Source: Agarophyton chilense
Lineage: Eukaryota > Rhodophyta > Florideophyceae > Gracilariales > Gracilariaceae
DNA: 64,000 nucleotides
Direction of reading: 5' to 3'
NCBI GenBank assembly: GCA_030374765.1
Contig: JARGXX010000086.1
Coordinates: forward strand, 1,240,001 to 1,304,000
The translations under genes were made by a program, and so were the position numbers. Under the pieces are notes generated by a model. The model was not told the DNA's origin and made no database searches. It was given only the letters and a program-made list of their open reading frames with translations. Positions 21,242-31,512 of the stretch are shown in pieces; positions within the stretch are counted from its first letter, which is position 1, and each line of letters begins with the position of its first letter.

Positions 21242-24200
21242 TCAGGGCGTCCTGATAAACTCCCCTAGGATGTCTATGGCCACGAATTCGAGTGGAGCCC
21301 GTGCCGGTAACAGCGACAACTTCTTAGAGTGCTTCCGAAGTTTGACGTCATTCTTGGCGCAATTGGCGCAGGCCCGTCTGACGGCGTAACAATCGAATGC
21401 CATTGCCGGCCAGTAAAAGTCCCTTCTCAACGTGAGGTACAGTTTTCTTCCCCCGGGGTGGGCGCAAACCTTCACATAGTGAGTGAGGTGTAATACCCTC
21501 TGTTGTAGGGTGTGCGGCACCAAGATCCTCGGGCGAGGTCCAACGGTCCTGATTAGGTAACCCTGATCGTCGTCCTCGAAAGGTAACTGAAATCCTCCGT
21601 TGAGGCGAGCCCAAATCCGTGTACAGAATGGGTCGAGCTGTTGCTCGCGTATCATCTCCTCTGGAGAGATAGGTATAAAAGAGCCGGTCGGCGAATCCAG
21701 ACTCTCATTGACGAGTATATCGTCACAAACATCATCCGTCAGCGGTTGAGCTCCTCCCTCGAGGTCCCATACCATAAAACATGGGATGTCATCGTCCTCG
21801 TGGGGTTCCGTTTCCGCTGTGGTTCCCAAGCGGGATAGTGCATCAGCCTGAGTGTTCAGCTTCCCTTTCTTGTACAGGATCTCAAAGTCGAATTCCGACA
21901 GTCGGAGACGCCAGCGCAAAAGGCGGCCCGAGGGTTCGGAGATCTCCAGGAGCCAACGCAAGCATGCGTGGTCCATATGGACTTTGAAACGAGTACCCAT
22001 CAGATAGGGGCGAAGTGTAGCTAAGGCCCACACGACGGCTAAACATTCTTTCTCGGAGACCGAGTACTTCCTTTCATGGACATTCAGGGAACGTGACCAG
22101 TACCCAATAGGGTGACGTTCACCATCCTCAGAGGATTGGAACAGTGCACACCCTACTTGGTTTGCACTAGCATCGGTGTCCACTTCGTAAGGGAACCCAG
22201 GATTGGGTAGAGCCAAGATTGGCGGTGGTGTTACGGCATTTACCAGTGCCGTGAAGGCAGACGCTTCCGCGTCGCCAAAAGGTTCCAGTTCAACTGGTTG
22301 TCCCTTCGTCAGGAGCCTGTTGAGGGGGGTGGCAATATCCGCAAAGTTTGGGACGAATCGGCGATACACGTTACACAGACCTAAGAAGGATCGCAACTCC
22401 GTTTGAGTTTTCGGGTGTTTTGCTTCCTTCAAGGATTTCACTCGTACTTCATCGATTGAAAGCTGTCCGGGACGGATGATATGACCCAGATATTTAACCG
22501 AATCGGTGAAAAACTCGCACTTCTTGAGTTTCAAGGTGATTACCGCGTCGCGGAGTATCTTCATTACGTCCCTGACGTGTTCGAGGTGGTCATCCAGGTT
22601 GTTGGAGAAGAAGATAATGTCGTCTAAATACACTAGACACGTCCTCCACTTGAAGGGAGCCAACAGAATGTCTATCGCCCGTTGAAACGTTGCGGGGGCA
22701 TTTGTCAACCCAAAAGGCATCCTCCGGAATCGGAAAACTCCTTGATGACACACGAACGCCGTTTTGTCTCGATCTTCCTCCCTAATAGGGACTTGCCAGT
22801 AGCCCAAATTGGCGTCGAGGGTAGAGAAAACAGTAGCGCTCCCAAGGGAGTCGATGTATTCGTCCATCCGAGGGATCGGGTACACATCCTTAATGGTTAC
22901 CTCGTTCAGGCGTCTGTAATCGATGCAGAAACGCCACGATCCATCCGGTTTCGGAACTAACACCACTGGTGAGGCCCAAGCGGACTGGGCAGGTTCAATT
23001 ACGCCCGCTTTAAGCATCTTCTCCACCTGAGATTTCTCCTCTTCCCGAGCTTTCGGTCCAGCCCTGTAAGGGTGTTGGGCAATAGGCCGAGTGCTCGGTA
23101 ACAAGTCGATGCGGTGTTCTGTAATCCCAATAGTTCCAAGGGAACCATCCCACATGGGGGTAAATTCACGAAGCATATGCCTCAGCTTCTCCCGATGAGA
23201 TGCGGGTACATGGTTGAGATCCCATTTCTCCAATTCCTGAACAGGATCCGTCTGGTCTGCTTCTGTGAAAGGGGCCGTAACCTCCTGAGGTTTAAAGTGT
23301 TCAGCGTGTGGAGCTGCAGTCGTATGCTCACCGTTTTTCGCGATTTCGTCAGTGTCCTCCCCCTCCTTAGGGTCCGCCACACCAAGGACCTCTGCGATAG
23401 AGATCTTTGTAGGTACGGCCGCATGCGGGTGTGGAAGAACAGAACCCAGGATCTGGTGTTTGACCAAATGCTGCATTGTCTTTCCAAAGTTGGCTACCAA
23501 AACCTTGAAAGGTTTATCCGGTTCCACGGAGACAACCCCATTCGCAAGGGCGAGTTGACGCCGCGTATACAGAGACGGGTTCGGTTGTACCACATGCACA
23601 CCAATTTGCTTGGTAACAACTGTGACCCAAACCTGGGTTTCTGGCGGGATAGCCACTGACTTCGCAACCTTTACCCGTGTAGACACCGGGTCCTTCTTCA
23701 CAGATTCCTGCGCGACAGGGAGAGGAACGCGTGTTCGCGCTGCTCCCTGTAAGGGTTTACGAACGATTGGGATCGTAGACCCGTCTTCGAGTTCCACAGT
23801 TCTATTCCGAGGACGGATGGCTTCCACGAAGCGGTCGCAAAAGTCACAACCCAGTATGACTGGTGCTGCAAGTGACTTGCATACAATAAACTCTAGCTGA
23901 ACGAGATAGGAGCCTAACCTCACCATGAGGGAAATTGTAACCAGTGTCCGTAGCGGGTGGTTGTTCGCATCGGCAATATCCAAACGTGGACCGGTACGAA
24001 CTTGAACCCGGAGCAGTGGGGGTAAAAATTCAACATGAATTAAGTTAGGAGCGGCTCCTGTATCCAGGACAGATATTTGACGAACCATAAACTGGTTGGA
24101 CAGGCCGAAGTCGGCGAATACTTTATAATTCCGCTTGGCCATTACCATAACTCGATCCGGAATACGGAGATTACGGGACCGTATCCACGGGCGACGGAGG

Positions 24201-24349
24201 ACACTAAAGTATCCCGAGTTAACGTCGGTGTCAGCCGTTCTCCTTGAAAGGATAGTCACAGCTGGGGAGCGAAGCTGGAGCGCCTTGGGCGTCTTCAACT
24301 CCGGCTTAGAAGACGCCCCTCCCGCAGGGGAGACTCCCAAGTTTAGTTT
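21242..24349 (-). pseudogene. pol of the outer element: protease, reverse transcriptase, RNase H, integrase start
   Basis: More than 1030 codons stay open. Protease: VLDTGAAPN, DTG at about residue 93 counted from the TTG at 24340. Reverse transcriptase: 'WASPVVLVPKPDGSWRFCID', '[14 protein letters not shown]' and 'LVYLDDIIFF' (YLDD catalytic box). RNase H: 'EVDTDASANQVGCALF' and 'NTQADALSRL'. Integrase zinc domain: H-x3-H (HLTHYVKVCAHPGGR region) and CANC, then the first Asp in 'AIDILGEF', then TGA. The frame has no ATG at its start. It is entered from gag by a -1 shift, now interrupted by the nested element at 24350. Orientation and order are those of Ty3/gypsy. Confidence 0.95.
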
Positions 24350-24350
24350 T
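24346..24350. repeat. target site duplication GTTTT, left copy (nested element)
   Basis: GTTTT abuts the TGTTAG start of the left nested LTR and recurs at 31513-31517 after the right one. This 5-bp duplication fixes the insertion point at the gag-pol junction of the outer element. Confidence 0.85.
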
Positions 24351-24802
24351 TGTTAGAACACTGGTCAATGGTTGAAAAGGTGAATGATCGTGACGGCCGA
24401 GGTGAGAGTCGGCCGGTCGACCAGGGTTTATATAGACTATTGAACCTTCGAAGAAGAGGTCATAAAGAGTGTTTTCTAATGTACCATTCTAATTGGGTGC
24501 CGTGTGAAACATGGTTGCTTCCACGAGGTTCAATCGTGCATGCGTGTCCAATGCCTCGTTGTCACTTGCTCGATGATGCTGACGTTGACAGCTTTGTTGA
24601 TTGTGACAAGAATGTCATCTATAAAGTCATTGTGACGTGTGAGATGACAATGGTCCTTGAAATGACGATTAGGGTCAAAATGGATTGTGGGACTGGACCG
24701 CCAAAGCACTGAAACTCAAATAACATACTTCAAGCATAGTATAACTAAATCATAACATAAATGCATAACATAATTGACTAAGAACCATCTGAATTCCTAA
24801 CA
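24351..24802 (-). repeat. 3' LTR of the nested element (left copy)
   Basis: 452 bp, TGTTAG...CTAACA, nearly identical to 31061-31512. An open plus-strand frame occurs in both copies (24350-24712 and 31033-31422), but it is simply LTR sequence. Inside it, at 24803-24815, the minus strand reads CATGGGGGAAGTGA before the LTR, a modest polypurine tract. Confidence 0.93.
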
Positions 24803-24837
24803 TCACTTCCCCCATGAAAGAGAGTCGTGCCGACTCG

Positions 24838-25347
24838 TCAGTGGTTCAGTGTTCCATTGGGGACGGCGTTCAGTTCTGGTATACCAGGAGGATTCGGGAA
24901 AATCAACATATCAGACCTTGGTTCGAATTCCATTGAAAAGTCTACATCAGGATTATCCTCGATTTGTAGTATAGATGATTCAACGGCATTGAGGAACGTA
25001 TCTTCAGGATCGGTACTTAAATGTCCATATTGCGAGACTATAAATGTGAATAGGAAGAGAATGAATTGCTCGTCTATGGACTCCAGAATCCCATTGTCGT
25101 AAAATTTGAACAAATTTTGGAGTATATCGGCCTTTTCTTTGGTTAGGAACGGGTCACGAAGTTGAAGAAACGCGTAGCAAATATGACAAGAAGCCCAAGC
25201 TAAACGGAACTTCACTAGAATTTCATCAGATATATCTTCAAACCAAAGAAGCATGCCCCTTCCGCCAAGCCAAATTCGGCTATAGAAAGAAGAGGCGGCA
25301 TCAATCTGAAGAGCTTGAGTCGGATTTGGAACGTGATTATCGGTCAT
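24838..25347 (-). CDS. accessory ORF of the nested element in the env position, 169 codons, unknown function
   Basis: An intact ATG frame starts 112 bp after the pol stop and ends 35 bp before the 3' LTR, on the same strand as gag-pol. The product is acidic, with a hydrophobic run 'EQFILFLFTFIVSQYG' near residues 92-107 and an acidic, Pro-rich C-terminus. There is no signal peptide, no clear glycoprotein feature and no family I recognise. Position is that of env or ORF3 in other LTR elements, but the sequence does not look like an envelope protein. Its full-length frame in a young element suggests it is kept by selection in the family (inference). Confidence 0.6.
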   Translation of the reverse strand: MTDNHVPNPTQALQIDAASSFYSRIWLGGRGMLLWFEDISDEILVKFRLAWASCHICYAFLQLRDPFLTKEKADILQNLFKFYDNGILESIDEQFILFLFTFIVSQYGHLSTDPEDTFLNAVESSILQIEDNPDVDFSMEFEPRSDMLIFPNPPGIPELNAVPNGTLNH

Positions 25348-25458
25348 ATCGGTAGGGGTTTGATGACGGTAGAACGGAATGGAAACGAGGGTACGGTGAA
25401 GTTCGGCGAGGGTGTGGTGTGGATGTGGTGAGTGTGTGGTGATTGGGCCCCAAAGGTT

Positions 25459-26478
25459 TCAGTGGTTTTGACTCTTTTTATACTGCTTCAGTATGTCTGA
25501 GCAGTTTGCCAAGGCGGATTCTTTGAGCCAAGTGTTTTCATGATCTGGATAGCCAAGCCATTTGACAAGATATTCGTTTCTATTTCTTCTTCGCCGGTGA
25601 TTTAATATGGCTTGTACTTCATACTCTTCAGATCCATCCGAGAGTTTAATTGGCGTTGGATTTGGAGCTTTATTTTGGGTGAAGGTGTCTTCGTAATACC
25701 TTTTTAGCAGCTGGCAATGAAACACATCATGGATACGACGTTGCTTCATGGCGATACCAAGATCGAGTCGAAAGGTCACAGGGCTGACTTGTTCAACTAT
25801 CTTGAATGGTCCACAGTATTTGATTCCAAGTTTGCTTTTGGGTCCTGTTTCATCCATATTTAGATTTTTGGTTGAAAGCATTACTTGTTCTCCAACTTTC
25901 AAGTCGCAAGGTACTCTTTTTTTGTTGTAGTACTTTTCAGAGTACTTGTTACTTTTGATGATTTGGTCTCTTGCGGTCTTCGTGGCATCCATGACACTAG
26001 TCAGAAAGTCGGATGCGGATTGATTTTGAGATACGAAGCTTTCCAAAGGTGCGGTTCTTGGCTCTTCTCCATATGTTAAGAAAAATGGTGTGAAAGTCGT
26101 TGTCGCATGGACCGATGAGTTGTAGGCTACTTCGAATTTTACCAAGTGTTCATCCCAGTTTGTTTGACGATGGTTGACAAAGCATCTGATCATTTCTTCA
26201 ATCTTCTTATTCACTACTTCTGTTTGTCCATCTGTCTGAGGATGATATGCTGACGAAGGTCGCAGCGTTGTTTTAAGAACTCGAAAGACTTCCTTCCAGA
26301 ATCTGCTCATAAAGATAGAATCTCTGTCTGAGATAATTACATCAGACAAACCATGATGACGATAAACGTTGTCAATATAAAGTTTCGCAGTTTCCACGGC
26401 TGTGACAGTCTTCGTTGTTGGTATAATGCGAACTAATTTGGACAGACGATCTACGACCACGTAAAGGGCACTATTTCC
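25459..26478 (-). CDS. integrase catalytic core, GPY/F module and chromodomain of the nested element
   Basis: The 333-codon frame begins '[12 protein letters not shown]' and has the second catalytic Asp in '[15 protein letters not shown]' and the Glu in '[14 protein letters not shown]'. '[20 protein letters not shown]' is the GPY/F module. '[12 protein letters not shown]' followed by '[19 protein letters not shown]' is a well-kept chromodomain ending about 20 residues before the stop. It is the direct continuation of the pol frame ending at 26471, but one base out of register. The break lies at a run of seven A (plus-strand T at 26479-26485); six A would join the frames. The cause is most simply a one-base slip in this copy. 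Confidence 0.93.
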   Translation of the reverse strand, partial: GNSALYVVVDRLSKLVRIIPTTKTVTAVETAKLYIDNVYRHHGLSDVIISDRDSIFMSRFWKEVFRVLKTTLRPSSAYHPQTDGQTEVVNKKIEEMIRCFVNHRQTNWDEHLVKFEVAYNSSVHATTTFTPFFLTYGEEPRTAPLESFVSQNQSASDFLTSVMDATKTARDQIIKSNKYSEKYYNKKRVPCDLKVGEQVMLSTKNLNMDETGPKSKLGIKYCGPFKIVEQVSPVTFRLDLGIAMKQRRIHDVFHCQLLKRYYEDTFTQNKAPNPTPIKLSDGSEEYEVQAILNHRRRRNRNEYLVKWLGYPDHENTWLKESALANCSDILKQYKKSQNH

Positions 26479-29124
26479 TTTTTTTAGTTCGTGGCAGCGG
26501 TGTGATGAAATCCATCGTTATTTGAGACCATTTTTTCGTTGGTGGTTCTAGAGGTTGGAGAAAGCCTTGCGGCTTTTGTGTCTTTGGTTTTGTCTCCTGA
26601 CATTTTTGACAGGTTCTTGTGAAATGAGACACATCTCTCCTGAGTTTATTCCAATAATAAGACTTCTGAATTCTTCGAAGAGTCTTCTTGAAAGCCATAT
26701 GGCCTGCAGTTGGTAAATCATGATTTTCTCTCAAAACCTTCATTCGGAGTTCGCCTGATGGTATGCAAAGTTTGTTTTCTCGAAATAAGAGATCACTCTT
26801 TCTTAACAATGGTAAAATCGGTGTTCCATATAGAGAACCAAATTCTGGATCTGCTCTATACCCATCGACGAACGATTGTTGGTCTTTCTTTGATAGTTTG
26901 TTGAGAAAATAAATTGAATTCAGTGATCGGGTCTTTGACAATGCCTCTCGTAGTAACGAACGGTTACTAATTTGAGTTTCTCCTGCACACTTTGGGTACC
27001 TCGAAAGAGCATCAGCCACAACATTGGACTTTCCTTTGATAGGAACGAACCTGAAATCAAATTCTACGATTTTTTCTAGCCAACGAACTTGACGTTGTGA
27101 TAGATTTTGCTGTGTTTCTAGATACTTCAAAGGGAAATGATCTGTGTAAATGGTAAATGATTGACCATGAAGGTATACTCGCCAAACTCTTAAAGCATCA
27201 ATCACACCAAGAAGTTCTCTTTCGTGGGCTGCATAATTATGTTCCGCGGGGTTAAGTGTTCGAGAATGAAATGCAACAGGTCGTGCAACAGAGTTCTCAA
27301 TCTGTTCCATAACAGCTCCTAAAGCGTACTGAGATGCATCAGTGGTAATTGAAATGGGTAGATTCGGATCAAAGTGGCGGAGTACGGGGGTTTTGGTTAT
27401 AGCTGACTTGAGATTTTGAAAAGCGAAATTCTGCTCCCTTCCCCACTGAAATAGGTTCTTCCCACAAAGCGTTGTAAGGGGCTTCGATATTTGAGAGCAG
27501 TTTTTGATGAATCTCCTGTAATAATTTACAAGACCTAAAAATGCCTGAACATCGGTCTTGTTCTTAGGCGTTTCCCAGTTGACAATAGCTTTCACTTTAT
27601 GATTTTCAACAGATATTCCATCAGAGCTAACCATGTGGCCGAGATATTCAACCTTGCTTCGTAAAAATTCACACTTTGAGAGCTTCCCATACAGCTTGTG
27701 TGCACGAAGTTGGTCGAATACATGCCTTATGTGTTGAACGTGCTCATCTATAGTTTTGCTGTAAATGAGAATATCATCCAGATAAACAAGGACAAATTTG
27801 TCCAGATAATCTTTCAGGACATTGTTCATCAGGCTCATAAAGCTTGCTGGCGCGTTGGTTAGACCGAAGGGGAGTACCAAGAATTCAAAGTGTCCATATC
27901 GAGTTCTGAACGCAGTAAGTGGGATAGATTCGTCTGAGAGGCGTATCTGATGATATCCCCAGCGGAGGTCAATTTTTGTAAAAAATTTTGATCCTCTAAG
28001 TTGATCGAATATGTCATCAATTCTGGGAATGGGATAGCTGTTTTTGACTGTGAGTCTGTTGAGCGCTCGAAAATCAATACAAAGTCTCAAGCTTCCGTCC
28101 TTTTTTGCTGCAAATAGTACTGGGGCTCCCCAAGGGCTCGTACTTGGGCGAATAAATCCTTGTTCGATCAGTTCGTTCAATTGAATACGAAGTTCTTTTA
28201 GCTCTTTATCAGACATTCGGTAAACTGCTTTTTTCTGAGGTGTTGCTCCTGGGGTTAGTTCAATATGAAAGTCTTGATCTCGGTGCGGTGGGAGTCCTTT
28301 TGGTAACTTGTCAGGAAACAAGTCATTGCATTCTTCCAGAAGCTTAGACAACCTGGAATCTTTAACAATTTCATGAGATTCGGACTTCAATGAACGAGTG
28401 GAGATAGCAAAAACGGGAAGCTTTTTCCGTAAAGATTTCTTGATAGCGTTCACAGTGATTAGTTTCTCGGGTTTTTTGATATCGGCTTTCAAACGTATTA
28501 TGTGACAATTGTATTTGAATGTAATCTCATTGGTTCTGTGGTTGATGTAAGGGTTGTAATCATAAAGCCAATTTTTTCCTAAAATAACGTCATATCCATA
28601 TAGTGCGCAAATTGCGAAGAGTCGTTGTTCTTGGAATTTTCCTATTTCGATGGTTACTCCAGCACTGTTGGTTTCCTGTAATACTGTTACGGAGCCGTTG
28701 GCCATTTCGGCTTCGTAATTTGTCTTAATGGTTGAAAGTTTTAGCTGTTTGCTCGTGGCTTTTGACAAAAAGCTAATTTCGGAGCCATTGTCAATGAGCG
28801 CAATACACTTCCTGCCATTAACACGTATCCTGGCTAGAACTAGTCCGACTGATGGTGTTTCAAATGGTGACGCTATATGAGACGTGAGTAGTCTATAAAT
28901 GCCTTGGTTCGGTGGGTTTCTGTGTGGGTCTAGGGTATCTGCAGATTCGATGGTTCTTTGGGTAGTTGGTTGGTTTATGACGTGTTTGGTGTTTGGTGTT
29001 TCAATGGTGTTCGTTGGTATCCTAAGGAGGTTCAATGGTGGATTAAGGGGATTGGATGGTGTTCTAGTGGTGTCGCGTGGAACTGACGCTGGTACTGAGC
29101 GTACATTGGTCAGTTCCTTTGAGA
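26471..29124 (-). CDS. pol of the nested element: protease, RT, RNase H, integrase N-terminus
   Basis: 854 codons counted from the TTG at 29035; the frame is open upstream to the frameshift site. Protease: '[15 protein letters not shown]' with DNG where DSG/DTG is usual. RT: '[20 protein letters not shown]', '[14 protein letters not shown]', '[13 protein letters not shown]' (YLDD box). RNase H: '[16 protein letters not shown]' and '[10 protein letters not shown]'. Integrase zinc domain: H-x-H region '[17 protein letters not shown]', then CQKC, then the first catalytic Asp in '[10 protein letters not shown]'. The frame has no start codon of its own and is in the -1 register to gag. Confidence 0.95.
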
Positions 29125-30042
29125 GTTTTTTGGGCAGCGCGCATCACGCGCCATATGTCCGGGTTGTCGACAGCGATAGCAAAGTCCTTTCTTTCGACAC
29201 ATTTCTCGTTCTTCCTTGGTCAATTTCTTTAACTTCATGTTTCCAATATCCATCGGTACAGGTCCTTGAGATGAACCTGAGGTGCTCGCTTGCCTGCCAA
29301 ACCGTGCCTGTCCACCCCGACGGAAAGCTGACTCAACACGTTCTGCATCTTTCATGGCTTCAATTAAGGACTTGTAATCATTGGTGCAGAGTTCTTTCCA
29401 AATGAAGCTCTTCAATCCTCTGGTATATCGATCGAGCTGTTCTTCCATACTGATATTGGGAATATCAAGAACAATTTTTAAGAAGTCCTCATTATACTGC
29501 TGAACATCTTTGTACTGTTTCCACTTACTAAGCTTATCCCTTGCAAGCTTTTCTTTGTTCACAGTAGTAAATCTCTTTTTCAGATGCTCGAAGAGGTCAT
29601 CGAGAGAAGTCAACTCCAGTCCATTGCGTTGTTGGGCTAGATACCACTCATGCGCTGCGCCACTAATGTAACTGAGCGCAATTGGTATGGCTTTTTCGTC
29701 AGGGGTTCCTTCAAGGTAATTACGGACATGAGTTATCCAACTTTCAATATTCTGCTTGCCAGAAAAGGTTGCTGGTTTATTAATCTTCGGAGCGGACGAG
29801 GAGCTTCCGGAACTCGCCAGTACGGCCATTGAAGATTCCAACGCTGATATCTTGGTCTGAGCTTCCAACTCTAATCTTTCCATTTTTCCGCGAGTTTCTT
29901 CCAAGGCGCGAGCCATACTTTGCATAATCTGGTTTGCACGGACTTGGGGGGGCGTGCCAGGAATGCCCGGGGTCGATGCCATTGCGTAACTATTTGAGTG
30001 AGAAAACCCTCGAAATTGGTCCGAAATCGAGGGTCCGACCAA
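29110..30042 (-). CDS. gag of the nested element with CCHC-type knuckle
   Basis: 310 codons. After an Ala/Ser-rich N-terminus with a short coiled coil (about 45-75), the capsid region has '[20 protein letters not shown]' and '[15 protein letters not shown]', typical of Ty3/gypsy gag. The C-terminus has '[10 protein letters not shown]' and the knuckle [16 protein letters not shown], with six residues between His and the last Cys where four are usual. The frame opens at ATG 30042, but ATG at 29982 (MASTPGIPG) is also possible. It ends TGA just after the slippery site. Confidence 0.92.
   Translation of the reverse strand: MVGPSISDQFRGFSHSNSYAMASTPGIPGTPPQVRANQIMQSMARALEETRGKMERLELEAQTKISALESSMAVLASSGSSSSAPKINKPATFSGKQNIESWITHVRNYLEGTPDEKAIPIALSYISGAAHEWYLAQQRNGLELTSLDDLFEHLKKRFTTVNKEKLARDKLSKWKQYKDVQQYNEDFLKIVLDIPNISMEEQLDRYTRGLKSFIWKELCTNDYKSLIEAMKDAERVESAFRRGGQARFGRQASTSGSSQGPVPMDIGNMKLKKLTKEEREMCRKKGLCYRCRQPGHMARDARCPKNSQRN
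29125..29131 (-). promoter_or_regulatory. -1 ribosomal frameshift slippery site, A AAA AAC
   Basis: In gag register the minus strand reads CCA AAA AAC, giving the canonical heptamer A_AAA_AAC, five codons before the gag TGA. The pol frame is open across the site in the -1 register and continues into protease. A stimulatory stem-loop or pseudoknot just downstream was not worked out. Confidence 0.82.
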
Positions 30043-30080
30043 ATAAATCAGAAAATTTTCTGATCCGATACCAGATCGGG

Positions 30081-30150
30081 CAGCGCGTGTGGCCTAGTGG
30101 GTATGGGCCGCGGTCTGCAACTAAAAGGTCCTGAGTTCAATAAAGGGTTG
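30081..30150 (+). other. degenerate tRNA-like sequence in the leader of the nested element
   Basis: On the plus strand TGGCCTAGTGG at 30090-30100 is a good pol III A box, with a D-arm GGCC...GGCC. A TGCAACT anticodon-loop-like stretch follows, and GAGTTCAAT near 30133 looks like a weak B box and T-loop. Stems of the anticodon and T arms do not pair, so this is not a working tRNA gene. It lies between the zinc-finger ORF and gag, antisense to the element. Confidence 0.4.
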
Positions 30151-30709
30151 AACGACCTATTCTTAAAAATCTTTTATTTTTCGATGGTTTCTGCAACCTC
30201 AAATTCAGATGTCCGAGAGCGGGGTTTTGAACCCTACTCCTGGATTTGTGGCAAAAATGAGCAGTTTGCAAGAAATAGTATGGGTAGTACTTAGGCAACA
30301 ACTTCGTCGGTATTTTCTTGAAATAAGCTTGTTCACAGCGGTTTTCTCTCCTAACTGCGGCTTGGTGCTTCTTTCCACCTTTATGATCTTCGTAGTGCTT
30401 CCAGTTGTTGAAAGATCGAATACTACAATTGTAGCATCCTGGAGCGGACTTCTGATTCAGTACTTTGTTCCTGTGTCGGCTGCCAGAGAGATGTTCACCA
30501 AGTTGAACGCGGCTTTTGAAACGTAAATCACACGTGTCGCAACGAGGGGTTTTGAGGCGACGACGGAGAGTGCGCTTACGTTGCCGCCTGATACGGTCGG
30601 ATGCTACACGAAAGATGTGGAAGTTGGCACCGTCGTCGATTGGGAGTAAGCGACGGCTTTGGGCCTTGTTATCCTTAGTTGCACTTGGTCTCGGTTCGAA
30701 GGTTGACAA
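30137..30709 (-). CDS. 5' accessory ORF of the nested element: protein with two U1/matrin-type C2H2 zinc fingers
   Basis: An intact 190-codon ATG frame lies between the primer site and gag. Finger 1: C-DT-C, 12 residues, H-LSGSR-H; finger 2: C-YN-C, about 13 residues, H-KGGKK-H. The C-x2-C-x12/13-H-x5-H spacing is that of U1-like/matrin (zf-met, JAZ) fingers, which often bind RNA or double-stranded RNA. An Arg-rich block 'RRQRKRTLRRRLK' precedes the fingers and could be a nuclear signal or RNA-binding tract. The C-terminal quarter has no known motif. Such an ORF ahead of gag is not part of the usual Ty3/gypsy plan. The stop precedes the gag ATG by 94 bp, so translation of gag would need re-initiation or a separate mRNA. 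Confidence 0.8.
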   Translation of the reverse strand: MSTFEPRPSATKDNKAQSRRLLPIDDGANFHIFRVASDRIRRQRKRTLRRRLKTPRCDTCDLRFKSRVQLGEHLSGSRHRNKVLNQKSAPGCYNCSIRSFNNWKHYEDHKGGKKHQAAVRRENRCEQAYFKKIPTKLLPKYYPYYFLQTAHFCHKSRSRVQNPALGHLNLRLQKPSKNKRFLRIGRSTLY

Positions 30710-31047
30710 CAGTTCACGAAGAGGAGACGACTGCGAAGGCGGTTCGTACGGCGGTGGAGTACGCGGTTCCAGGGATCTGAAATGGTTACAATCAGCAGGG
30801 TCGATCTGTGGTGGCGGTGATGACGGTGGTTCGGAGGAGATATCCGTGTTCGTGTAGAACGACGGCGAAGACGGCGGTACCTGAGATCGGTTTATTTAGC
30901 TCACTGGAAACCCGCAAAAACGCGGCAGAAATCGACAGTCAGTAAAGAGCTGGATTCCTGTGGCTCATCCAAACCTGGGGAATTTTGTATAGCAAAAACC
31001 ACCAGGGCTGGATGGTCACCAGTTTCAAGTGAGTGCAATACTTACTT

Positions 31048-31059
31048 GCGATGCTACCA
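31048..31059 (-). promoter_or_regulatory. primer binding site of the nested element
   Basis: On the minus strand, one base after the 5' LTR, TGGTAGCATCGC would pair with a tRNA ending GCGATGCTACCA. The first eight bases equal the complement of eukaryotic initiator tRNA-Met 3' ends, and the implied A1:U72 pair is the initiator hallmark. The match beyond the acceptor stem is not supported. Confidence 0.6.
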
Positions 31060-31060
31060 A

Positions 31061-31512
31061 TGTTAGAACACTGGTCAATGGTTGAAAAGGTTAATGATCG
31101 TGACGGCCGAGGTGAGAGTCGGCCGGTCGACCAGGGTTTCTATAGACTATTGAACCTTCGAAGAAGAGGTCATAAAGAGTGTTTTCTAATGTACCATTCT
31201 AATTGGGTGCCGTGTGAAACATGGTTGCTTCCACGAGGTTCAATCGTGCATGCGTGTCCAATGCCTCGTTGTCACTTGCTCGATGATGCTGACGTTGACA
31301 GCTTTGTTGATTGTGACAAGAATGTCATCTATAAAGTCATTGTGACGTGTGAGATGACAATGGTCCTTGAAATGACGATTAGGGTCAAAATGGATTATGG
31401 GACTGGACCGCCAAAGCACTGAAACTCAAATAACATACTTCAAGCATAGTATAACTAAATCATAACATAAATGCATAACATAATTGACTAAGAACCATCT
31501 GAATTCCTAACT
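31061..31512 (-). repeat. 5' LTR of the nested element (right copy)
   Basis: 452 bp, matching 24351-24802. Its last base is T in place of A, so the terminal CTAACA is CTAACT; the length and the following GTTTT support the boundary at 31512. It should carry the element's promoter. Confidence 0.92.

Larger units (their letters stand above)
24351..31512 (-). mobile_element. nested Ty3/gypsy chromodomain LTR retrotransposon (7162 bp) with two accessory ORFs
   Basis: Two direct 452-bp LTRs (24351-24802 and 31061-31512) start TGTTAG and end CTAACA (the right copy ends CTAACT) and differ at about 4 positions by hand count. The flanks carry GTTTT. In element sense (minus strand) the order is LTR, primer site, U1-type zinc-finger ORF, gag, -1 frameshift, pol with protease-RT-RNase H-integrase-chromodomain, a 169-codon ORF, and LTR. 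The only clear coding defect is a one-base change of register at a 7-A run in the integrase. It is a young insertion and may be close to an active source copy. Confidence 0.94.

Noticed and set aside
24838-25347. 169-codon ORF as an envelope gene
   Set aside because: No signal peptide, no fusion-peptide or transmembrane anchor arrangement, and no cysteine pattern; only the position fits.
26471-26490. programmed frameshift inside the nested integrase
   Set aside because: A shift between the first and second catalytic Asp would make no sense for pol expression; a one-base slip in a 7-A run is simpler.
31033-31422. plus-strand frame of up to 129 codons in both nested LTRs (also 24350-24712)
   Set aside because: It is a by-product of the LTR duplication, antisense to the element, with no recognisable protein.
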